Made by a program: the position numbers and the translations under genes. A stretch of 6,709 bases of DNA from Burkholderiaceae bacterium (GTDB taxonomy: Bacteria > Pseudomonadota > Gammaproteobacteria > Burkholderiales > Burkholderiaceae): NCBI GenBank assembly GCA_030151165.1, contig JASLEM010000305.1:1-6709 (forward strand), in the 5' to 3' direction. Shown here one piece after another: positions 1 through 6,237 of the stretch. The stretch's first letter is position 1; each line of letters opens with the position of its first letter. A model generated the notes under the pieces. It saw only the letters and a program-made list of their open reading frames with translations, made no database searches and was not told the DNA's origin.

Positions 1-1068
1 CCCGGCCGCTCCCGCGTGCTCGCCGCGCTGGCACTGCTCGCGGCGCTCGCCGCCACCGGTTGCGCGTCGTCGCGCCTGGCCGCGCCCAACACGCCCACCG
101 TCGCCGCGCAGGTGCTGCCGACGACGACCGCCGCCGCGCCGCTGGCGCCCGCGGCCTACACCTTCGCGATCGGCGACGAGTTCGACCTGCGCGTGCCGGA
201 CGCGCCGCAGTTCGACCAGACGCTGAAGGTGCGCCCCGACGGCAAGGTCAGCCTCGCGCTGGTCGGCAGCGTGTACGCTCAGGGCCGCACGCCGGAGGAC
301 GTCGAGTCCGAGCTGCGCGAGCGCCTGCACGCGCTCGGCGGCGCGCCCGGCGCGCGCGACTACCTGCTGCAGCCCAACGACGACGTCGAGGTCAAGTTCC
401 CGTACACGCCGCAGCTCAACGAGCTGCAGAAGATCCGCCCGGACGGCAAGATCCAGCTGCAGATGATCGGCACCGTCGTCGCCGCGGGCCAGAGCCCCGA
501 GGAGCTGCAGCAGCAGCTGAAGTCGCGCTACGCGCGCTACCTGCGCCAGCCCGAGCTGTCGGTCATCGTGCGCGGCGTCACGACGCAGAACGTGCGCGTG
601 TCCACCGCCGCCGGCCCGGTCACCGGCCGCGCCGGCCTGGGTGCGCTGCAGCCGACGATCATCGTGCGCAACTACCAGGCGCCGCAGGTGTTCGTCAGCG
701 GCGAGGTAGGCCGGCCGGGCGTGCTCGCGTATCGCCCGGGTCTGAGCCTGCTGCAGGCGATCGCGGAGTCCGGCGGCACGCTGCCGACGGGCGACGGCGC
801 GCACATCGTCGTGCTGCGCCGCGGCGCCGGCGCGCCGGGCCAGCCGGACGCGGTGCAGGTGATGCGCCTCGACCTGCCGAAGGACTTCGCGCGCCAGCCG
901 GATCGCGACATCGCGCTGCAGCCGTTCGACGTCGTGCTGCTGCCGCGCTCCGACCTCGCGGTCGCCGGCGACAAGCTCACCGAATACCTCAACGCCATCC
1001 CGCTGCTGAAGAACAGCTCGTTCGGCTTCGTCTACGACCTGAGCTCGAGCAGCTCGATCATCCGCTAA
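1..1068 (+). CDS. Outer-membrane polysaccharide export lipoprotein, Wza/GumB/EpsE type (5' partial)
   Basis: Likely the outer-membrane channel component that exports the finished polysaccharide. Numbering from the GTG at 16, there is a hydrophobic signal segment (residues 2-13) and a lipobox ending LAATGC with Cys16, so lipoprotein processing is expected. Two consecutive polysaccharide-export (Poly_export) domains follow, at about 48-104 and 116-172, each with an RPDGK motif. A SLBB-like domain at about 223-270 contains VSGEVGRPGVL. The C-terminus (about 320-350) ends in a hydrophobic segment and a run of five serines; in Wza the C-terminal helix spans the outer membrane, and the same is inferred here. 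The GTG at 16 is probably not the true start: the five in-frame codons before it read PGRSR, which looks like the charged n-region of the signal peptide, so the start lies left of the window. It heads the visible operon, 21 bases before the co-polymerase gene. The family call is firm; the exact polymer is unknown. Confidence 0.93.
   Translation, partial: PGRSRVLAALALLAALAATGCASSRLAAPNTPTVAAQVLPTTTAAAPLAPAAYTFAIGDEFDLRVPDAPQFDQTLKVRPDGKVSLALVGSVYAQGRTPEDVESELRERLHALGGAPGARDYLLQPNDDVEVKFPYTPQLNELQKIRPDGKIQLQMIGTVVAAGQSPEELQQQLKSRYARYLRQPELSVIVRGVTTQNVRVSTAAGPVTGRAGLGALQPTIIVRNYQAPQVFVSGEVGRPGVLAYRPGLSLLQAIAESGGTLPTGDGAHIVVLRRGAGAPGQPDAVQVMRLDLPKDFARQPDRDIALQPFDVVLLPRSDLAVAGDKLTEYLNAIPLLKNSSFGFVYDLSSSSSIIR
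157..531 (+). repeat. Tandem duplicated polysaccharide-export domain within the Wza-like protein
   Basis: Two segments of 57 residues (bases 157-327 and 361-531) align without any gap. By hand count about 20 of 57 positions are identical, including a shared RPDGK, a central GxVxAxG pattern and a following PE. The linker between them is only 11 residues. The DNA itself has diverged, so this is an old protein-level duplication and not a recent DNA repeat. Copy 1 has AIGD and copy 2 has QPND where family members usually carry a PGD motif. Confidence 0.8.
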
Positions 1069-1089
1069 GACGCCGCGAACGAACCCGAC

Positions 1090-2571
1090 ATGGATCGCAT
1101 GCAAGCCCCTTCCTCCTCGCTGTTCGCCCCGGCCCACCCGCGCACGGCGCCGCCGCGTTCGGCGCGCGACGTCATCGCGGTGCTGTACCGCCAGGCCGGC
1201 CTGATCGTGCTGTGCGCGGCGGTCGGCACCGCGGCGTCGCTCGTGATCTACATGAAGCAGCCGCGCGTCTACACGTCGACTGCCAAGGTCTGGGTGCAGA
1301 CCGAACAGCAGGGCTCGCCGTCCTTCCTCTCGGGCATCGCGGCGTACCGCGAGACGCCGTATCCCGATCCGGTCAACCGCAAGATCGAGACCGAGATCGA
1401 GCTGATGCTCACGCGCACCAACGCGCAGGCCGTGGTCGAGAAGTACGACATCCGCAACGAGCAGCTCGCGCACGGCAGCCTGTCGAAGATCCGCGCCGAG
1501 CTGGCCGGGCCGGCGGCGAGCGCGCCCGAGGCGCCGAACAGCCGCGCGCGCACGGTCGACCTGTTCCTGGACGGCGTCTCGGTCGAGCCGCTGCGCTCGA
1601 AGACGGCCGACACCTCGTCCAACGTGCTCGAGGTGAAGTTCGAGTGCGCCGACCCGGCGCTCGCGCCGGTCGCGCTGCAGTCCTTCCTCGACAACTACCT
1701 GCAGCTCGGCGCGCAGCAGAACCGCCGCCTGGGCGAGACGACGTCGAAGCTGATCGAGACCAAGCTGGCGCAGGCTAAGGACGAGCTGATGGAGTCCGAG
1801 GACCGCATCGTCAAGCTGCTGGTGCAGGACGGCGGCCGCGGCGGGGCGGCGGGCGCGGCCACGGGGGGTACCGACGCGCTCGGCGCGGCGGGTGCGGGCG
1901 CCGGTGCGGCGTACGCGTCGGCCGGCACCGCGCCGGAAGGCGGCCTGCGGCTCGACCTGAACCCGAACGCGACGATCGGCTCGGGCGTCGGCAACGGCTC
2001 GACGCCGGTGGTCGCCGCGCTGAAGGCGCAGACGCTCGACCTGCAGCTGCGTCTGGACGAGGCGCGCCAGCTCTACACCGACGACGCCGAGAACGTGCGC
2101 AACCTGCGCTCGCAGCTCGCCGGCTCGCAGCAGCGCCTCGCGCGTGTCGTGCGCGAGAACACCAAGCTCGAGGCGGAGCTGAACCGGCTCGAGCGCCAGC
2201 GCGGCCTCGCGCAGGAGCGCTACGTGGAGCTGCAGCGCAAGCTCGACCAGATCGACCTCTACCTGCGCCTGAACCCGACCGAGGCCGAGAGCCGCGTCGT
2301 GATCGACGCGCCCGACCATCCGACCGCCGCCGAAGGCAAGAAAAAGACGGTCGTCGCGTTGCTCGGCCCGGTCGCGGGCCTGCTGCTGGGCCTGCTGCTC
2401 GCCGGCCTGCGCGAGCTCGGCTGCGAACGCATGCGCTCGCCGCGCGAGGCCGAATGGGCGCTGGGCTTGCCGGTGCTCGGCGCGATCCCGACGCTGTCGC
2501 CCAAGGCGCGCAGCGCCTACCTGACGCCGCCGGCCAGCCTGCTGTCGGCCGCACCGTCGGAGCTCGCATGA
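1090..2571 (+). CDS. Chain-length determinant / polysaccharide co-polymerase, Wzz/GumC type
   Basis: Inner-membrane protein of 493 residues expected to control polymer length and bridge to the outer-membrane exporter. It has a short cytoplasmic N-terminus, a first membrane helix at about 36-54, then a YTSTAKVWV strand typical of the Wzz domain. A large periplasmic region has predicted coiled coils at about 215-246 and 307-393. A second membrane helix lies at about 421-440, preceded by the proline/lysine segment DAPDHPTAAEGKKKT that matches the conserved pre-TM2 region of Wzz proteins. The cytoplasmic tail contains SPREAEWALGLPVLGAIP, as in GumC/Wzc-like proteins, where this segment precedes the kinase domain. 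No ATPase domain is fused; it is encoded by the next gene, which overlaps this one by 4 bases. The ATG at 1090 has only a weak ribosome binding site, and the ATG at 1099 is a possible alternative. A Gly/Ala-rich insert at 248-303 separates the coiled coils. Confidence 0.92.
   Translation: MDRMQAPSSSLFAPAHPRTAPPRSARDVIAVLYRQAGLIVLCAAVGTAASLVIYMKQPRVYTSTAKVWVQTEQQGSPSFLSGIAAYRETPYPDPVNRKIETEIELMLTRTNAQAVVEKYDIRNEQLAHGSLSKIRAELAGPAASAPEAPNSRARTVDLFLDGVSVEPLRSKTADTSSNVLEVKFECADPALAPVALQSFLDNYLQLGAQQNRRLGETTSKLIETKLAQAKDELMESEDRIVKLLVQDGGRGGAAGAATGGTDALGAAGAGAGAAYASAGTAPEGGLRLDLNPNATIGSGVGNGSTPVVAALKAQTLDLQLRLDEARQLYTDDAENVRNLRSQLAGSQQRLARVVRENTKLEAELNRLERQRGLAQERYVELQRKLDQIDLYLRLNPTEAESRVVIDAPDHPTAAEGKKKTVVALLGPVAGLLLGLLLAGLRELGCERMRSPREAEWALGLPVLGAIPTLSPKARSAYLTPPASLLSAAPSELA
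1831..1998 (+). other. Gly/Ala-rich low-complexity segment in the co-polymerase
   Basis: Residues 248-303 of the Wzz/GumC-like protein consist largely of Gly and Ala with scattered Thr, Ser and Asn, for example AAGAGAGAAYASAG. It sits exactly between two segments with coiled-coil character, so it probably forms a flexible periplasmic loop or hairpin tip. The reading frame continues cleanly on both sides, so this is not a frameshift artefact. Confidence 0.75.
2559..2562 (+). promoter_or_regulatory. Ribosome binding site of the P-loop ATPase gene
   Basis: GGAG lies 5 bases before the ATG at 2568, inside the end of the co-polymerase gene. It supports this ATG over a start further upstream in the same open frame (for example 2454), which would overlap the co-polymerase by more than 100 bases. 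Confidence 0.65.
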
Positions 2572-3242
2572 AACCGGCCCACGACTCCACGCTCTTCACG
2601 CGCATCGGCCTCGGCGTCCTCGCGCACCTGACGCGCCAGTACGGCCAGGCGCCCGCCGAACCGACAATTGCAGCGGACGGCACGCCGACCGCCGGCGGCC
2701 GCGTGATCCTGGTCAGCAGCGCGCGGCCGGGCGAGGGCAAGAGCTTCGTCGCGCAAGGCCTCGCGCATGCGCTCGCGGAGCAGCAGAACGGCGACGTCGT
2801 CTGGGTCGACGCGGCGTTCGGCACGACCTCCGATGCCGACGACCCGTCGCGCCGCGGCGCCGCGGGGCTGTCGGAGATCATGACGCTCGGCTCGCTGCAG
2901 GGCCTCGCGCCCGCGCGCACCGGCCCCGACCGCCTGTGGCGCCTCGGCCGTGGCGTGCTGGCGCAGCCGCCGCTGCTGTACCGGCCGGAGGCGGTGCGCA
3001 AGGGCCTGTTCGCGCTGCGCGCCGGCTTCGCGCTGACCGTGCTCGACGCGCCGTGCCTCGACGCCTGCGGCGCGCTGCTGGGCGAGGTCGACGCGTGCGT
3101 CTTCGTCGTCGACGCGCGCCACACGCCGCGCCACGCCGCGCAGCACGCGCTGGCCGAGGCGCACTTCGGGCCCGAGCGGCTCGCGGGCGTCGTGCTGAAC
3201 CACCGGCCTCGCCCGATCCCGCGCTGGCTGGGCGGGGACTGA
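2568..3242 (+). CDS. BY-kinase-like P-loop ATPase of the polysaccharide locus, no tyrosine tail
   Basis: A 224-residue cytoplasmic P-loop protein, probably the ATPase partner of the upstream co-polymerase (a split Wzc arrangement as in CapA/CapB or EpsF/EpsG). Walker A is SARPGEGKSF at 51-60 with Lys58. A Walker A'-like strand VVWVD ends at Asp81, and a Walker B-like strand TVLDAP contains Asp160. GLSEIMTLG at about 100-108 and VVLNHRPRPIP at about 208-218 match conserved segments of the bacterial tyrosine kinase/MinD-like group. Differences are clear. The usual second acidic residue of Walker A' (DxD) is Ala83. No ExxRxxR oligomerisation motif is visible before Walker A. The protein ends in IPRWLGGD with no tyrosine cluster; the only tyrosines are Tyr25 and Tyr138. 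Autophosphorylation on a C-terminal cluster is therefore not expected. The start at 2568 overlaps the preceding stop (ATGA), which suggests translational coupling. Database annotation may still call it a tyrosine kinase. Confidence 0.85.
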   Translation: MKPAHDSTLFTRIGLGVLAHLTRQYGQAPAEPTIAADGTPTAGGRVILVSSARPGEGKSFVAQGLAHALAEQQNGDVVWVDAAFGTTSDADDPSRRGAAGLSEIMTLGSLQGLAPARTGPDRLWRLGRGVLAQPPLLYRPEAVRKGLFALRAGFALTVLDAPCLDACGALLGEVDACVFVVDARHTPRHAAQHALAEAHFGPERLAGVVLNHRPRPIPRWLGGD

Positions 3243-3247
3243 GCAGC

Positions 3248-4801
3248 ATGCGTTTCTGGGCCACGCTCGGTGAGCCGCTGGCCTGGGGGCTCGTGGCCGT
3301 GATCGGCGCGCTGTTCCTCGCGGCGGCGGCCGCGGGCGACTCGTCGACGGTCGGCGTCGGCATCGTCGGCCTGCTGGGCGTGGGCGTCTGGCTCGCCTGG
3401 GGGCGCCAGCCGCGCCGGCTGCTGATCGCGGCGCTGTTCTTCCTCGCGCCGGTCGACGTGTCGAAGGCGATCGTCGCGCCGCTCGACCGCTTCTACTCGC
3501 CCGGCCTGTACCTGTCGGCCGCGCACGTGATGCTGATCCTGCTGACCGTGCTGTGGCTCGGCCGGCGGCTGCTCGTCGAGCGGCGCTCGTTGCCGTTCAC
3601 GCGGCTCGACCTGCTCGCGCTCGCCTGGCTCGGCTGGATCTGCCTGCGCACGATCGGCTCGCTGCAAGGCGGCCTCGCGACGGCCAGCGCCGTCGCCTAC
3701 GGTCTCGCGGTGCTGGGCTTCTACGTCGCGTCGCACGCGCTCGAGACGTCCGAGGACCTGCGCCTGGCCATGCGCGCCGTGGTGTTCGGGCTCATCGCCG
3801 AGGCCTTGTGGGTCGCCGCGCAGATGGCCGCGCACGCGCCGCTCGCGCTGCCCGGCGCGAAGGTCGGCGACACCGCGGGCGGCAGCGACATGCTGTTCTT
3901 CGGCGGCGCCGGCGAGGCGTTCCGGCCGTCGGGCTTCTTCATCCATCCGAACTCGCTCGCCGACCACATGACGCTGCTGATCCCGCCCGCGTTCGCGCTG
4001 GTGCTGCTGGGCCTGCGCAAGCTGCAGGCGCGCGTGTGGTGGACGGCGGCGGGCGTGGTGGTCGTGGCGTCGGGGCTGCTGCTGGTGACGCTCTCGCGCG
4101 GCGGCTGGGCCGCGGCGGTGCTGGGCGGTGCGTGGGTCGTCTTCCGCTACGTGCGCCGCGGGCTGCTGACGCGGCGCCACCTCGCGCAGATGGCCGTGGC
4201 CGGCGGCATCGGGGCCGTCGCGCTGGTGGCGGTCTATCCGGACATCCTGCTGCGCCTGACCGCGCCCGACGAGCGCTCCACCGAGTCGCGCCTGATCCTC
4301 AACAGCCAGGCCTTCACGATCATCAAGGCGCACCCGTGGGTGGGCGTGGGCTACGGCGGCTACAACCGCGCGGCCTACGAGTACATCGCGCCGGCGTTCG
4401 CGAACATCTCCGAGGAATACCAGGAAGCGTTGCTGCAGCTCGTCGTGCACAACCACTACCTGCTCATCGCCGCGGAGCTCGGGCTGCCCGCGATGGTGTT
4501 CTTCGCGTTCCTGATGACGCGCTTCGTGCTGCTGCCGCGGCCGTGGGCCTCGTGGCGCGACCCGACGTCGTTCGCGCTCGCGACGGGGCTCTCGGGCGCG
4601 GTCGTCACGCAGGTGCTGTTCCTCGCGTCGGACAACTTCTACGCCGACATCCGCATCTTCATGATCTGGCTGACGGCCGGCACCCTGCAGGCGCTGTGCC
4701 TGCAGCAGCGCGAGATCGAGCGCGTGGAGGCCGAGCTGGCGGCGCAGGAATCGAACAGGCCGCTGGTGCTCGAGCTCAACGCCGACGGGAGCGTGACGTG
4801 A
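3248..4801 (+). CDS. O-antigen polymerase/ligase-family membrane protein (Wzy_C), probable polysaccharide polymerase
   Basis: A 517-residue integral membrane protein with roughly 12-14 hydrophobic segments from residue 10 to 484. Family hallmarks are FRPSGFFIHPNSLADH at about 225-240, the TLSRGGW motif at 281-287, and a hydrophilic, probably periplasmic loop at about 331-395. That loop carries Arg348 and AHPWVGVGYGGY at 361-372, and is followed by HNHYLLIAAELG at 401-412. In the Wzy/WaaL family, arginines and histidines in such loops act on the lipid-linked sugar donor. Its place next to a Wzx-like flippase and a Wza/Wzz pair favours polymerase over ligase, but sequence alone does not separate the two. 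A charged tail at about 487-517 follows the last helix. The ATG at 3248 comes 5 bases after the ATPase stop and has only a weak ribosome binding site. The frame is open further upstream, but those residues are Arg/Ala-rich and read through the ATPase gene. Confidence 0.9.
   Translation: MRFWATLGEPLAWGLVAVIGALFLAAAAAGDSSTVGVGIVGLLGVGVWLAWGRQPRRLLIAALFFLAPVDVSKAIVAPLDRFYSPGLYLSAAHVMLILLTVLWLGRRLLVERRSLPFTRLDLLALAWLGWICLRTIGSLQGGLATASAVAYGLAVLGFYVASHALETSEDLRLAMRAVVFGLIAEALWVAAQMAAHAPLALPGAKVGDTAGGSDMLFFGGAGEAFRPSGFFIHPNSLADHMTLLIPPAFALVLLGLRKLQARVWWTAAGVVVVASGLLLVTLSRGGWAAAVLGGAWVVFRYVRRGLLTRRHLAQMAVAGGIGAVALVAVYPDILLRLTAPDERSTESRLILNSQAFTIIKAHPWVGVGYGGYNRAAYEYIAPAFANISEEYQEALLQLVVHNHYLLIAAELGLPAMVFFAFLMTRFVLLPRPWASWRDPTSFALATGLSGAVVTQVLFLASDNFYADIRIFMIWLTAGTLQALCLQQREIERVEAELAAQESNRPLVLELNADGSVT
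4787..4791 (+). promoter_or_regulatory. Ribosome binding site of the flippase gene
   Basis: GGGAG sits 6 bases upstream of the GTG at 4798, within the last codons of the polymerase gene. It decides the flippase start: a GTG overlapping the polymerase stop as GTGA. The same frame is open far upstream, but there it only shadows the polymerase gene. Confidence 0.7.
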
Positions 4802-6225
4802 AGCCGGGCAGCCTGTCGCACGCGCTCGGCTCGGCGATGGGCGCGCGCGTGGGCATGGCGGTGCTGAACTACGCGCTGTTCTGGATCCTGTCGCATCGGC
4901 TGCCGACGTCCACGCTGGGCGGCTACTCGCTGCTGATGAACGTGTTCTACATGTCGGCGCTGCTGCCGCTGCTCGGGTTGTCCACCGCGCTCACGCGGCG
5001 CGCCGCGACGGAGCGCGAGAACGTCGGCATCGAGCTGAGCAACGCGATGGTGTTCGCGGCGCCGATCTCGGTGCTGCTGCTCGCGATCGTCGCGTGCGTC
5101 GGCCTGTTCGCGTACGGCCCGGAGCTGCGCGTGCCCTTCCTGCTGCTGTCGCTGGCGATGCTGCCGACGGGCGCGGTGCTCGTCTCCGAGTCGACGCTGA
5201 TGGGCCTGGAGCGCGTGGCCGACATCGCGCGCCTGCAGTTCGCCGAGGCCGCGCTGCGCACGCTGTTCTGCGTGGCGGCGGTGTGGCTGGGCTACGGCCT
5301 CGTCGGCGTGTTCTCGGTGTTCCTCGCGCTGCGCGTGGCCATGGCCGTCGCGTACCGGCTGCACCCGATGCTGCCGCGCTTCGACCGCCATCTCGTGAGC
5401 CGCGCCGTGCAGCAGCGCAACTGGCACGAGGTGCCGGTGTTCCTCGTCATCTGCCTGCTGGCGTCGGTGGCGGGGCGGGTCGACATCGTCGTGCTCTCGC
5501 GCATGTCGGGCCTGCACGAGGTGGGCGTGTACGCGGCCGCGGCGCGGCTCTACGAGGCCTCGCTGATGCTGCCGACGATCGCAGCGCTGTCGATCATGCC
5601 GACGCTCGCGCGCCTGTTCGCCTCCGACCGCGAGTACTTCCGCAAGGTGCTCGTGCTGTCGATGCGGCTGAGCCTCGGGCTGGGGCTGGTGATCGCGCTC
5701 GGCGTGGCGGCGCTGTCGGATCCGATCATCCATCTGCTGTACCGCCCCGAGGTATCGGCCGCGTCGGCGGTGTTGCGCTGGCTGATCTTCGGCGCGGTGC
5801 TGATGACGCTCGACCAGATCCTGTCGTCGACGATGATGGCCGCCAGCGCGCAGGCGCACGACCTGCGCGCGCTCGCCATCGGCTTCGCGACGCTGGTCTG
5901 CGGCCTGCTGCTGCTGGTGCCGCACTTCGGCGCGACCGGCGCGGCGATGGCGGTGGCCGCGACGATCTTCGTGCGCGTGGTCTACCGCGTGCGCTGGGTC
6001 GTGAAGCTGCTGGCGCTGCACCACATCCTGCGCGACCTCGGCCGCGTGCTCGTCGCGGCGGTGGTGGGCGTCGCGGCGCTCGTCCTCGCGCTGCCGTACG
6101 GCGCCGCGGCGGCGTTCGGCGCGTCGCTCGGGCTCTACGTGCTGGTGCTGCTGGTGACGGGCGCGATCCATCCGGGCGCGGTGGTCAGCGCGCGCCAGCG
6201 GCTCATCGGCCTGTTCGGCAAGTAG
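4798..6225 (+). CDS. Wzx-like polysaccharide repeat-unit flippase (MOP superfamily)
   Basis: A 475-residue membrane protein expected to move the undecaprenyl-linked repeat unit from the cytoplasmic to the periplasmic face of the inner membrane. It is hydrophobic along almost its whole length, with about 12-14 likely helices. The N-terminal pattern (GSAMGARVGMAVLNYALFW, then RLPTSTLGGYSLL, residues 11-45) and the mid-protein segment GRVDIVVLSRMSGLHEVGVY (226-245) followed by AAARLYEAS are characteristic of polysaccharide biosynthesis/MurJ-like transporters. FGATGAAMA at 377-385 matches the recurring G..GAA pattern of the C-terminal half. The length is typical of the family. The start codon is GTG in a 4-base overlap with the polymerase stop, so the two genes are probably translationally coupled. 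The substrate cannot be read from the sequence. Confidence 0.9.
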   Translation: MKPGSLSHALGSAMGARVGMAVLNYALFWILSHRLPTSTLGGYSLLMNVFYMSALLPLLGLSTALTRRAATERENVGIELSNAMVFAAPISVLLLAIVACVGLFAYGPELRVPFLLLSLAMLPTGAVLVSESTLMGLERVADIARLQFAEAALRTLFCVAAVWLGYGLVGVFSVFLALRVAMAVAYRLHPMLPRFDRHLVSRAVQQRNWHEVPVFLVICLLASVAGRVDIVVLSRMSGLHEVGVYAAAARLYEASLMLPTIAALSIMPTLARLFASDREYFRKVLVLSMRLSLGLGLVIALGVAALSDPIIHLLYRPEVSAASAVLRWLIFGAVLMTLDQILSSTMMAASAQAHDLRALAIGFATLVCGLLLLVPHFGATGAAMAVAATIFVRVVYRVRWVVKLLALHHILRDLGRVLVAAVVGVAALVLALPYGAAAAFGASLGLYVLVLLVTGAIHPGAVVSARQRLIGLFGK

Positions 6226-6228
6226 GGC

Positions 6229-6232
6229 GGAG
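6229..6232 (+). promoter_or_regulatory. Ribosome binding site of the glycosyltransferase gene
   Basis: GGAG, within the purine-rich stretch GGGCGGAG, lies 5 bases before the ATG at 6238 and just after the flippase stop at 6223-6225. It is among the clearest ribosome binding sites in the window and fixes the start of the last gene. Confidence 0.7.
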
Positions 6233-6237
6233 CGGCG

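Noticed and set aside
1041..1055. Short inverted repeat GAGCT/AGCTC near the end of the export gene, considered as a terminator or attenuator
   Set aside because: The stem is only 5 base pairs, it lies in serine codons before the stop, and no T-run follows. The next gene begins 21 bases after the stop with no sign of termination.
1069..1089. The longest intergenic gap, checked for a promoter, small RNA or terminator
   Set aside because: It is only 21 bases long, with no hairpin and no promoter-like motif.
60..1778. A long second-frame open reading frame across the export and co-polymerase genes
   Set aside because: It is composed mostly of Arg, Ala, Gly and Pro and overlaps two well-supported genes in another frame.
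2338..2346. Lysine codons with a run of five A, considered as a slippage or frameshift site
   Set aside because: The frame continues correctly into the second membrane helix, and lysines just before this helix are common in Wzz proteins. The run is short and no useful alternative frame follows.
2661..2674. Locally AT-richer patch (around CAATTG) in the ATPase gene, considered as an internal promoter
   Set aside because: It lies between the start and Walker A of a coding frame, and no paired -35/-10 elements at suitable spacing are convincing.
1811..4456. An 881-codon open frame on the minus strand spanning parts of three genes
   Set aside because: Its product is dominated by Arg, Ala, Gln, His and Pro without recognisable motifs, as expected for the antisense of GC-rich genes, while the plus strand carries clear protein families throughout this region.
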